Shown here in pieces: positions 33,729-41,208 of a stretch of DNA of 64,000 bases (positions are counted from its first letter, which is position 1; every line of letters starts with the position of its first letter). The notes under the pieces are model-generated. The model ran no database searches. It was not told where the DNA came from and worked only from the letters and a program-made list of their open reading frames with translations. Origin of the DNA: Bradyrhizobium sp. Y36 (lineage in GTDB: Bacteria > Pseudomonadota > Alphaproteobacteria > Rhizobiales > Xanthobacteraceae). Both the position numbers and the translations under genes were made by a program. The stretch covers positions 62,001 to 126,000 of the forward strand of contig NZ_NWTI01000012.1 in the NCBI RefSeq assembly GCF_002531575.1, in the 5' to 3' direction.

Positions 33729-34568
33729 TCAGTTGAGGACGATGCGTTCGGCGAAGATGCTGCGCTCGCCGCGCGAGGCCTGGCGGAATTTTGTCGGCGA
33801 TACGCCGGCGGCGCGGTGGAACGTACGGACGAAATTGGAGAGATCGCCGAAGCCGACGTCATAGGCGATATCGGTGACCGCGATGTCGTCGTCCGCGAGC
33901 AGCCGTGCCGCGTGGCGCAGCCGCGAGCGCACGAGATATTGATGCGGGGTGACGCCGAGCACGCTGGAGAACAACCGGACGAAATGGAACGGGCTGAGGC
34001 CGGCCTGCTTCGCGGCCTGTTCGAGATCGACCTCGGCATGCGAATTGTCGTCGATCCATAGCGCGGCCTCCACCGCGCGGCGGCGGTCGCGCGTGGTGGG
34101 TGTGGCCGGCTTGCGCGCCTTGCCCGAAACGACATCGACGAAGCGGCCGGCCAGGATCTGGCCGACCTCGTCGAGGCCGATGTCGCTGTTGTCATCTGCC
34201 GCCGTCTGGGCGAGCTCGCCCAGGACCATCAATTCCGGCAGCGGCGGCGTGGCGCCGACCCGCCAGATCTCGCGCCGTCCACCGAGGGCATCGACCATGT
34301 CCTCGCTGAAGAAGAATCCCAGGCAGACATCGCCGCTGACGTGTTCATGCGTGCAGGTGTATTCCTCGCCGGGCGCGCCAACCAGCATCGAGCCCGCCAC
34401 CAGCTCGAAGAATCCGGCGCGGCACCGGCAGCCGAAGCTGCCCGCGCGGACATAGGCGATGGAATGCCCGGTGCGGCATTCTGCAAATGGCGTATCGTCC
34501 GGTCCCGCGTCGCAGCGGAACTCGCAGACCGTGATCGATTGTGTCGTCAGCAGCGTGGTCGCGTCCAT
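33729..34568 (-). CDS. AraC-family transcriptional regulator
   Basis: 279-aa regulator. The C-terminal AraC domain (about 168-270) has both helix-turn-helices: DLEQAAKQAGLSPFHFVRLF and TDIAYDVGFGDLSNFVRTFH, then SPTKFR. The N-terminal 150 residues form a cupin-like sensor part with several Cys (CEFRCDAG, FGCRCRAG, YTCTHEH, DVCLG). These could bind a metal or an electrophile. The gene is adjacent to ogt on the same strand (10-bp gap), so control of alkylation repair is possible but unproved. The Cys lie outside an Ada-type PCHR context. Confidence 0.9.
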   Translation of the reverse strand: MDATTLLTTQSITVCEFRCDAGPDDTPFAECRTGHSIAYVRAGSFGCRCRAGFFELVAGSMLVGAPGEEYTCTHEHVSGDVCLGFFFSEDMVDALGGRREIWRVGATPPLPELMVLGELAQTAADDNSDIGLDEVGQILAGRFVDVVSGKARKPATPTTRDRRRAVEAALWIDDNSHAEVDLEQAAKQAGLSPFHFVRLFSSVLGVTPHQYLVRSRLRHAARLLADDDIAVTDIAYDVGFGDLSNFVRTFHRAAGVSPTKFRQASRGERSIFAERIVLN

Positions 34569-34578
34569 GCCGTCTTAT

Positions 34579-35157
34579 CTAGGTGGACGGCCTCGGCGGG
34601 GCAACGGGCAGCAGCACCTCGAACAGCGTCTTGCTGGCGAGAGGCTGGGCGCCCTCCAGCGCCAGCAGCCGCCGCTTGGAGATCACCCCGCCATAGGGCG
34701 AGAGCCGGTCGGCGTAGTTGCCGGCCTCGAGCACCCGGTGGCAGGGCACGATCAGCATGTAGGGATTCCTGGCGATCGCCTGCGCCACCGAATGCGCGGC
34801 GCCGGAGGCGCCCAGCGCCTTGGCGATCTCGTGATAGGTTCGCGTCTCCCCGCGCGGAATCGAGCAGGCGAACTCATAGACGCGCCGATTGAAGCCGGGC
34901 ACGCCGCCGGCGTCGAGGCTGACCTCGGAAAAGTCAGGGTCGCCGCCCTGCAACAGGCCTGTGATGCCCTCGATCGCCAGCTCGGCATTCTCGGACGGCC
35001 GCTGCTCGCGCGCCTCGGGATGGGCCTGGAAAATCCGGCGGCGGGTGTCGATCTCGCGCGCCTCCGGCAATTGCACGGCAACGACGCCGGTCGCACTCCA
35101 GATGATGCCGCAACGACCGATGGCCGTGTCGAATATCGAATAGCCGCGCCCCACCAT
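34579..35157 (-). CDS. ogt: Methylated-DNA-[protein]-cysteine S-methyltransferase
   Basis: 192-aa suicide repair protein that removes methyl groups from O6-methylguanine. The active site is IVPCHRVLEAG, with acceptor Cys in PCHRV. The winged-helix region has IPRGETRTYHEIAKALG and GASGAAHSVAQAIARNP. Start ATG 35157 is chosen over a GTG two codons earlier. It is upstream of the AraC gene on the same strand; the two are not fused as in Ada, but together they give a similar pairing. Confidence 0.93.
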   Translation of the reverse strand: MVGRGYSIFDTAIGRCGIIWSATGVVAVQLPEAREIDTRRRIFQAHPEAREQRPSENAELAIEGITGLLQGGDPDFSEVSLDAGGVPGFNRRVYEFACSIPRGETRTYHEIAKALGASGAAHSVAQAIARNPYMLIVPCHRVLEAGNYADRLSPYGGVISKRRLLALEGAQPLASKTLFEVLLPVAPPRPST

Positions 35158-35330
35158 GCACACGCCCCACTCAGTGCACGTCTCTCCCCAGACATCCGAT
35201 CATAACACCGCCACAATCCGGCGCACCCAAAATCTTGCCAAAACGTTAAGAAGCGTTCTGCCCGGCGCGCCAAACCGCTTGGCGGCAGGCGCCGTCTCGG
35301 CTAATCAGGTCAGGCGTGAGCAGCGCATCC

Positions 35331-35404
35331 GCGGGCGTAGTTCAATGGTAGAACGGCAGCTTCCCAAGCTGCATACGAGGGTTCGATTCCCTTCGCCCGC
35401 TCCA
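35331..35404 (+). tRNA. tRNA-Gly (anticodon CCC)
   Basis: The acceptor stem GCGGGCG (35331-35337) pairs with CGCCCGC (35394-35400). The anticodon stem GCAGC/GCTGC encloses the loop TTCCCAA, giving anticodon CCC, which reads GGG. The T arm contains GGTTCGATTCC, and 3' CCA (35402-35404) is encoded. A toxin-antitoxin pair follows on the same strand. Confidence 0.96.
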
Positions 35405-35447
35405 AGTTTTTGGCCGGCCGGTCAGCGGAATGTGGTAGGCTGAACCC

Positions 35448-35666
35448 ATGGTCAGGACGCTCGAACAAGCCATCGCGCAAATTTCCCAGCTGCCGGCCGC
35501 CGATCAGGAAGAGATCGGCCGGAAATTGCTTTCGCATGTCGAAAAGCTCAACGCTCTTCGGTCTGAAATAGACCGCGGGATCCATTCGCTCGATGCCGGC
35601 AAGGGCGAACCCCTGAATATGGAAGAGTTTTTGCGCGCGAAGAATTCACGGCATGGTGGGGCGTAA
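35448..35666 (+). CDS. Antitoxin of a ParDE-like toxin-antitoxin pair
   Basis: 72-aa protein, mostly helical (LEQAIAQISQLPAADQEEIG at residues 5-24), with an acidic C-terminus (GKGEPLNMEEFL). Length and position fit a type II antitoxin that neutralises the ParE-like toxin encoded next. Its 3' end overlaps the toxin start by 14 bp, coupling the two. The gene begins 43 bp after a tRNA-Gly gene, a common site for mobile acquisition, though no integrase is present. Confidence 0.8.
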   Translation: MVRTLEQAIAQISQLPAADQEEIGRKLLSHVEKLNALRSEIDRGIHSLDAGKGEPLNMEEFLRAKNSRHGGA

Positions 35667-35973
35667 GCTGCCGGCTATTTGGTCGCCGGAAGCGCTAGCC
35701 GATATTGATCGGCTTTGGGACTACTATGTCGATGCCGCAGGAAGCCGGACTGCCGACGGAATCCTGCGCGAGGTCGGGAAAGCCGTCGCGCTGATTGAGG
35801 ATTTCCCCTTCGCGGGACGGGCGCGCGATGAAATTCGCGTCGGCCTGCGTTCGCGGGCAGTTGCTCCGCAAGTCGTGTTCTATCGCTCGAGGGATGACCG
35901 AGCCGAGATCGTGCGCGTGCTCGACGGCAGGCAGGACATCGAGGCCATCTTTTCCAAGGACGAGAATGGGTAG
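35653..35973 (+). CDS. RelE/ParE-family toxin
   Basis: 106-aa toxin with the family pattern WSPEALADIDRLWDYY, then FPFAGRARDEI, VGLRSRAV and the end IVRVLDGRQDIEAIF. ParE-type toxins poison DNA gyrase while RelE types cleave mRNA; the sequence is closer to ParE as I recall it (RVLDGRQDI). It overlaps the antitoxin gene by 14 bp. Function depends on experimental proof. Confidence 0.88.
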   Translation: MVGRKLPAIWSPEALADIDRLWDYYVDAAGSRTADGILREVGKAVALIEDFPFAGRARDEIRVGLRSRAVAPQVVFYRSRDDRAEIVRVLDGRQDIEAIFSKDENG

Positions 35974-36147
35974 CAGAGCGAGCACGTCGAAAGTGGTCGC
36001 TCGTCCATTGAGACCGTACATTCCCGCCGTGAGCCGCCGGCAAATATTCTAATATGTTAGCCTCGCACGCCCCGCACGTATGCCTCGTCCGCCTTAAGCT
36101 CCTACTGCCCGGCGGATGCGGTCCCTGCGCCGGGCGACGATGTCTGG

Positions 36148-36738
36148 ATGAAACCCATGGACCAGCAGAAACTCGACCGTGCGATCGGTCGTCGCTTGAA
36201 GACGGTGAGGACGCAGGCCGGCATGACGTTGAACGAACTCGCTGCCCGCTCCGGTGTCAGCCGGGCCATGATCGGGCGGGTGGAACGGGCGCAGAGCAGT
36301 GCCACCGCCGCGCTGCTCAACAAGCTCTGCGCGGCGCTCGATGTCACGCTGAGCGACGTGGTCGCGCTTGCGGAAAAGCCGCCGGAGCGGCTGGTGCGGC
36401 TGGCCGACCAGCCGCATTGGCGCGATCCCGACAGCGGCTATCGAAGGCGGCATGCTTCGCCGACGGATGCGGCGAGCGGCATTGAGATCATCGTGGTCGA
36501 TTTGCCGGCCGGCGCGCGGGTGCCCTACAGCCCCTGGGGCCGCAACGCCTTCACCCAGCAGCTCTTGATGCTGGAGGGCGCGATCGCCGTGCATATCGAC
36601 GCCAAGGCGGTCCGCTTGCGCGAAGGCGACTGTCTGGATTTCGACGTGATGCGCGCGGTGATCTTCGAGAACGAAACCAAGCAGGACGCGCGTTACGTCA
36701 TCATCACGCGGCGCGGCGCTTCATACGGGAAAATGTGA
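36148..36738 (+). CDS. XRE-family regulator with C-terminal cupin
   Basis: 196-aa regulator. The N-terminal helix-turn-helix (about residues 9-65) reads IGRRLKTVRTQAGMTLNELA and SGVSRAMIGRVERAQSS. The C-terminal cupin (about 115-190) probably binds a small ligand (LEGAIAVHID, LREGDCLDF). Such proteins control nearby catabolic or resistance genes. The stop overlaps the start of a GNAT acetyltransferase gene (TGATG), and a second GNAT follows, so the three form an operon. Two Met codons (36148 and 36157) are possible starts; the first is used. Confidence 0.88.
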   Translation: MKPMDQQKLDRAIGRRLKTVRTQAGMTLNELAARSGVSRAMIGRVERAQSSATAALLNKLCAALDVTLSDVVALAEKPPERLVRLADQPHWRDPDSGYRRRHASPTDAASGIEIIVVDLPAGARVPYSPWGRNAFTQQLLMLEGAIAVHIDAKAVRLREGDCLDFDVMRAVIFENETKQDARYVIITRRGASYGKM

Positions 36739-37250
36739 TGTCGCTGATCGTGCGGGATGCCACGCTGGAGGATGCTGCCGATATCCTCACCATCTACAAC
36801 TACGCCGCGCTCAACACCACGGCGGTCTGGACCGACGGCCCGTCGGATCTCGACTCGCGGCGTCAATGGATTCTCGCGCGGCAGCAGGCCGGCTATCCCG
36901 TGCTGGTCGCGATGAAGGGCGGGGACGTCGTCGGCTTCGCCTCATTCGGCGATTTCCGTCCCTTTCCCGGCTATCGCCACACCGTGGAGAACTCGGTCTA
37001 TGTCGACGAGCGGCATCACAGGGCGGGCATCGGGCGCAGCCTTGTCGCCGCGCTTATCGAGCGCGCCACCGCCATGAACAAGCACGCCATGATCGCCGGC
37101 ATCGACGGCACCAATACGGCTTCGATCGCACTGCACGGCTCGCTCGGTTTCGTCGAGGTTGCGCGCATGCCGGAGGTCGGCTGCAAGTTCGGCCGCTGGC
37201 TCGACCTCGTCTTCATGCAGAAGCGGCTTGCCAGCGACGTGAGGCCCTGA
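36738..37250 (+). CDS. GNAT N-acetyltransferase (phosphinothricin/methionine-sulfone type)
   Basis: 170-aa acetyltransferase. The acetyl-CoA site is HHRAGIGRSLVAALIE (Q/R-x-x-G-x-G/A pattern), preceded by ENSVYVDERHH, and followed by AGIDGTNTASIALHGSLGF and EVGCKFGRWLDLVFMQK. These are features of PAT/MddA-type enzymes that acetylate phosphinothricin or methionine sulfone/sulfoximine. The start overlaps the stop of the cupin regulator; a GTG one codon upstream in frame is not needed. A detoxification role under control of the adjoining regulator is inferred. Confidence 0.88.
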   Translation: MSLIVRDATLEDAADILTIYNYAALNTTAVWTDGPSDLDSRRQWILARQQAGYPVLVAMKGGDVVGFASFGDFRPFPGYRHTVENSVYVDERHHRAGIGRSLVAALIERATAMNKHAMIAGIDGTNTASIALHGSLGFVEVARMPEVGCKFGRWLDLVFMQKRLASDVRP

Positions 37251-37252
37251 CC

Positions 37253-37714
37253 ATGCAGATCCGCACCGGCGACACTTTCGATCCCCGGGTCATCGCGCTG
37301 CTCGATCATCATGTCACGGCGGCGCGGGCGCAGACCGCGCCCGGCAGCGCGCATGCGCTCGATCTGGCGGGCCTTCGCGCCAGCGACGTCGCATTCTGGA
37401 CCGGCTGGGACGGCGACACACTGGTTGCGACCGGCGCGCTGAAGACGCTTCCCGCCACCCATGGCGAGGTGAAGTCGATGCACACGCTTCAGGCCGCGCG
37501 GCGGCGCGGTTTCGGCGGCCAGATGCTGCGTCACATCATCACCGAGGCCCGCGCGCGCGGCCTGACGCGGCTCAGTCTCGAGACCGGCTCATGGGACTAT
37601 TTCAAGCCGGCGCACGCGCTTTACCGGGCGCACGGCTTTGTCCTCTGCGGCCCGTTCGAGGGCTATGCCGAAGATCCCAACAGCCTGTTCCTGACCCTCG
37701 ACCTGAGCCGCTGA
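37253..37714 (+). CDS. GNAT-family N-acetyltransferase
   Basis: 153-aa acetyltransferase with the motif ARRRGFGGQMLRHIITEARA (residues about 81-100, acetyl-CoA binding) and the later motif SLETGSWDYFKPAHALYRAHGF, typical of GNATs that end in a C-terminal strand. It starts 2 nt after the first GNAT gene, on the same strand and probably in the same operon. The substrate is unknown, and its role may complement the first enzyme. Confidence 0.86.
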   Translation: MQIRTGDTFDPRVIALLDHHVTAARAQTAPGSAHALDLAGLRASDVAFWTGWDGDTLVATGALKTLPATHGEVKSMHTLQAARRRGFGGQMLRHIITEARARGLTRLSLETGSWDYFKPAHALYRAHGFVLCGPFEGYAEDPNSLFLTLDLSR

Positions 37715-37752
37715 GCGGCACCGCCGTACGGCGGCTCCGATCGAACCAATGC

Positions 37753-38409
37753 TCAGGCCAATTGCGGCAGCGGCTGGACGCGCTCGCCGACCCAGGAGCT
37801 CAGCATCTGGTGATACAGCGTCGCGGACTGCCACAGCACGCGTCGATAGAGCCTGCCCTTGTCCGAGTCCCGGGAGACGTCGCCGCAAATATCGAGGCCC
37901 ATGGTCAGATGGTGGGCGTCGACGTCGGTGTGGATCTTCCAATAGCGCCCGCTCAGGATGCTGAGCCGGTCCAGCACGGGGATCACCGTGGAATAGAAGT
38001 CGAGCGCGACCCCTTCGCTGAGCAGGTTCAGCGCCACCACCTGCACGTCGTGCGGATCGCGCATCGCGCTGCGCCAGCAATATGAGATCGCGTTCAGCGT
38101 TTCCATCGTCGGCGGGACCTCGCCGGGTTCGGCGTTGCGGAGAAACCCGTGCTCGGTCATCCAGGCGATGAGTTGATCCGGATGGTCAGCCTCCTCCATG
38201 GCGTGCTCGGCAAAGATGGGCTGATAACGCTTGTCCTGGCACAGCGAAGACCGCAGACAAAGCGCCTGGGTGAATTCGCGCGACTGGTGAATGAGCTGGT
38301 GAACCCATTCCAGATCCCCAGGCAGGGACGCGTCGACGACCTGCCGGAAGAACGGGCCCTCGCGCAACTGCGACCGGTATTGCTCGGAAATATCAAATAG
38401 CCATTGCAT
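37753..38409 (-). CDS. Candidate haem-oxygenase-like di-iron oxidase
   Basis: 218-aa all-helical protein. Six residues match in order the iron ligands of the HDO fold as I recall it from UndA: E73-x2-H76 (in EEADHPDQL), E132 (in LLSEGVALD), and H160-x3-D164-x2-H167 (in IHTDVDAHH). The spacing H76-E132 is 56 residues against 55 in UndA; the last interval is 28 against 35. HDO enzymes use O2 to cleave or hydroxylate C-H or C-C bonds of small substrates. No biosynthetic neighbours are present, so the substrate is unknown. AAGAGA precedes the ATG by about 8 nt. Divergent from the LacI-family gene at 38632. Confidence 0.78.
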   Translation of the reverse strand: MQWLFDISEQYRSQLREGPFFRQVVDASLPGDLEWVHQLIHQSREFTQALCLRSSLCQDKRYQPIFAEHAMEEADHPDQLIAWMTEHGFLRNAEPGEVPPTMETLNAISYCWRSAMRDPHDVQVVALNLLSEGVALDFYSTVIPVLDRLSILSGRYWKIHTDVDAHHLTMGLDICGDVSRDSDKGRLYRRVLWQSATLYHQMLSSWVGERVQPLPQLA

Positions 38410-38631
38410 CCCATTCTCTTTCGTCTGGCCGGACGCAGACCCTGCGCCGGACGGTCAATAAAATTTGAGGATACGGACGAGCGTGATCCCTCGCGTCCTG
38501 CGTTCGACCGAGACCCGCCGCGCGCCGGGCTCGAGCGTGAGAGGGCGCACACTGGCCGCCGGCACGCGAAAACCCCGAGTTCCCCTCAAAATGAGTTGCG
38601 TACCTCAAAACACCTCTGCTAGCCTTCAGTC

Positions 38632-39672
38632 ATGGCCGAGACCCTGACCGCGACCGCGCTGACGCTAAAGGACATCGCCCGCGAGGCGGGCGTCAGCCTG
38701 GCGACGGTCGACCGCGTGCTGCACAACCGGCCGGGGGTGCGGCCGGACACGGTGCGGCGCGTCCAGGCGGCGATCGAGCGCCATTCGTTCCAGCCTCATG
38801 TCGCCGCTGCCGAGCTCGCCCGCGGCCGCGCCCGCCGCTTTGCCTTCGTGATGCCGTCGGGGCCGAACCCCTTCATGCAGCAGATCGAGGCTTATCTCGG
38901 CGAGATGTCGGCCTGGCTCTCGGCCCGCCGTCTCGGCGTCGAGACTGTTACAACCGACGTCTTCGATCCGTCGGTGCTTGCGGCCTCGCTCGAGGCGCTG
39001 TCGGGCGATTACGACGGCGTCGCCGTGGTGGCGCTGGATCATCCGAGCGTCCGCGCCGCCATCAACGATCTCGTCGATGCCGGCACCAAGGTGGTGACCC
39101 TGGTGTCGGACGTGCCCTCGTCGCGCCGCCACCATTATGTCGGCATCGACAACATCGCGGCAGGGCGTACCGCCGGCGCGCTGGTCGGGCGGCTGGTCGG
39201 CCAAAAGTCCGGCAAGGTCGCGATCGTCGCGGGCTCGCAGGGCCTGCGCGACCACGCCGAGCGCATCTTCGGCTTCAACCAGGTGATGGCGTCGGAATTC
39301 CCTGACCTCAGCGTGCTGCCGGTGCTGGAGGGGCGCGATGAGGACGCCCGTTCGGAACAGCTGTTGGCGCGGCTGCTCGGCAGGCATGCCGACATTGTCG
39401 GCCTTTACAACGTCGGCGCCGGCACCCAGGGCGTCGCCAAAGCGTTGAGCGATGCCGGCCGCGACGAGGTGGTGTTCGTCGGCCACGACGTCACCGTGCT
39501 GACGCGCCGGCTGCTGTTGCAGGGCGTCATGGATGCCGCGATCTCGCAGAACCCCGGACACGAGGCGCGCGCGGCCGTACGCGTGCTGCTCGCGCTCGCC
39601 CGCGGCGAGCCGATCTTGCGCGAACAGGAGAAGATCAGGATCGACATCGTGATGCGGGACAATCTGCCCTAG
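38632..39672 (+). CDS. LacI-family transcriptional regulator
   Basis: 346-aa repressor. The N-terminal LacI helix-turn-helix (about residues 11-60) reads LTLKDIAREAGVSLATVDRV and HNRPGVRPDTVRRVQAAIE. The rest is a periplasmic-binding-protein-like sugar sensor (about 70-340), with RFAFVMPSGPNPFMQQIEAY and GIDNIAAGRTAGALVGRLVG. It lies 81 bp before the xylB start, probably in the same transcript, and should respond to the sugar of the locus. Two copies of CCTCAAAA (38584-38591, 38603-38610) lie just upstream and may be an operator. Confidence 0.9.
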   Translation: MAETLTATALTLKDIAREAGVSLATVDRVLHNRPGVRPDTVRRVQAAIERHSFQPHVAAAELARGRARRFAFVMPSGPNPFMQQIEAYLGEMSAWLSARRLGVETVTTDVFDPSVLAASLEALSGDYDGVAVVALDHPSVRAAINDLVDAGTKVVTLVSDVPSSRRHHYVGIDNIAAGRTAGALVGRLVGQKSGKVAIVAGSQGLRDHAERIFGFNQVMASEFPDLSVLPVLEGRDEDARSEQLLARLLGRHADIVGLYNVGAGTQGVAKALSDAGRDEVVFVGHDVTVLTRRLLLQGVMDAAISQNPGHEARAAVRVLLALARGEPILREQEKIRIDIVMRDNLP

Positions 39673-39753
39673 CGGCAGGTGGATATCGAGCGGGCCGTGG
39701 CGGAAAGCGCGACGTCAAGATCGCGCCTCGCAAAGGGCAAAGAGGAGGACGAT

Positions 39754-41208
39754 TTGTATCTCGGACTGGACATCGGCACGTCCGGCGTCAAGGCGGTGCT
39801 CGTGAGCGAAGCCGGCGCGATCCTCGCGACGGCAACGCGCGAGCTCGCCCTGTCGCATCCGGCGCCGTTGTGGTCCGAGCAGGACCCCGAGTCCTGGGTC
39901 GATGCGGCGATCGGCGCGGTCGACGATCTCGCACGCCGCCATCCGCGCGAGGTGGCGCAGGTTCGTGGCATCGGCCTCTCGGGCCAGATGCATGGCGCGA
40001 CACTGCTGGACGAGGATGGCAAGCCGCTGCGCCCCGCGATCCTGTGGAACGACGGCCGCTCGCAGGCCGAATGCGCCATGCTTGAGCGGCGCTGTCCCTC
40101 GCTGCACGCGATCGCCGGCAATCTGGCGATGCCTGGTTTCACCGCGCCGAAGCTGCTCTGGGTGGCGCGGCACGAACACGACATCTTCGCGCGCGTCGCC
40201 AAGGTGCTGCTGCCCAAGGCCTATGTCCGCTATCGCCTGACCGGCGAGATGGTCGAGGACATGTCCGACGCCGCCGGCACGCTGTGGCTCGATGTCGGCG
40301 AGCGGCGCTGGTCGGCGCTGCTGCTGCATGCCACCGGGCTCGATCTCCACCACATGCCGCGCCTCGTCGAGGGCAGCGAGGTCAGCGCGGTGCTCGCGCC
40401 GGACTACGCGCAGCGCTGGGGCATGGCAAACAATGTCGTCGTCGCGGGCGGCGCCGGCGACAATGCCGCAAGCGCGATCGGGCTCGGCGCCATCGCGCCC
40501 GGCGATGCGTTCCTGTCGCTGGGGACATCAGGCGTCCTGTTCCGTGTCACCGATCGCTTCGCGCCGGCGCCGGCTTCCGCCGTGCATGCCTTCTGCCACG
40601 CGCTGCCCGGCCTCTGGCACCAGATGGGCGTGATGTTGTCGGCCGCGGCCTCGCTCGCCTGGCTCGCCGATGTGATGGAGACGCCGGCCGCGGCGCTCCT
40701 GGCGCCGCTCGGCGAGCGCGTCGACGGGCCGAGCCCGATCACGTTCCTGCCCTATCTCGATGGCGAGCGGACGCCGCACAACGATGCCGCCGCAAGCGGC
40801 GCCCTCATCGGCTTGCGCGGCGCGACCGGGCGCAGCCAGATCGTGCAGGCCGTGCTCGAAGGCGTCGCCTTTGCCGCGCGCGACAATCTGGCGGCGCTGA
40901 GTGCGGCGAGCGGGCCCATCACCGAAGTGGATCTCGTCGGCGGCGGCTCGCGCTCGCCGCTCTGGGCGCAGATCTGCGCCGATGTGCTCGGCATTCCCGT
41001 CCACCGCGTCGAGGAAGGCGAGGTGGGCGCCGCGCTCGGTGCCGCCAGGCTCGGCCGGCTCGCGGCGACCGGCGAAGCGCCGGCCGACGTCTGCACCCGC
41101 CCGCGGCGGCTTGCGAGCTTCACGCCCCGCGCAACCGTGACTGCCGCCTATGACGAGGCCTATCGGCACTGGCGTGCGCTTTATCCTGCACTGAAGGAGA
41201 CGACTTAA
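39754..41208 (+). CDS. xylB: Xylulokinase
   Basis: 484-aa FGGY-family carbohydrate kinase that phosphorylates D-xylulose. The ATPase signature is YLGLDIGTSGVKAVL at the N-terminus, then SGQMHG and WNDGR, LSLGTSGVLFRV, and VDLVGGGSRSPLWAQ. A TTG start at 39754 is chosen because AGAGGAGG lies 7 nt upstream and the protein then begins exactly at the kinase fold. An in-frame GTG 25 codons earlier would add a non-conserved leader. It is followed by xylA with no gap. Confidence 0.9.
   Translation: MYLGLDIGTSGVKAVLVSEAGAILATATRELALSHPAPLWSEQDPESWVDAAIGAVDDLARRHPREVAQVRGIGLSGQMHGATLLDEDGKPLRPAILWNDGRSQAECAMLERRCPSLHAIAGNLAMPGFTAPKLLWVARHEHDIFARVAKVLLPKAYVRYRLTGEMVEDMSDAAGTLWLDVGERRWSALLLHATGLDLHHMPRLVEGSEVSAVLAPDYAQRWGMANNVVVAGGAGDNAASAIGLGAIAPGDAFLSLGTSGVLFRVTDRFAPAPASAVHAFCHALPGLWHQMGVMLSAAASLAWLADVMETPAAALLAPLGERVDGPSPITFLPYLDGERTPHNDAAASGALIGLRGATGRSQIVQAVLEGVAFAARDNLAALSAASGPITEVDLVGGGSRSPLWAQICADVLGIPVHRVEEGEVGAALGAARLGRLAATGEAPADVCTRPRRLASFTPRATVTAAYDEAYRHWRALYPALKETT

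Noticed and set aside
35331..36053. Genomic island integrated at tRNA-Gly
   Set aside because: No integrase, no repeated tRNA end and no change of character beyond the two toxin-antitoxin genes.
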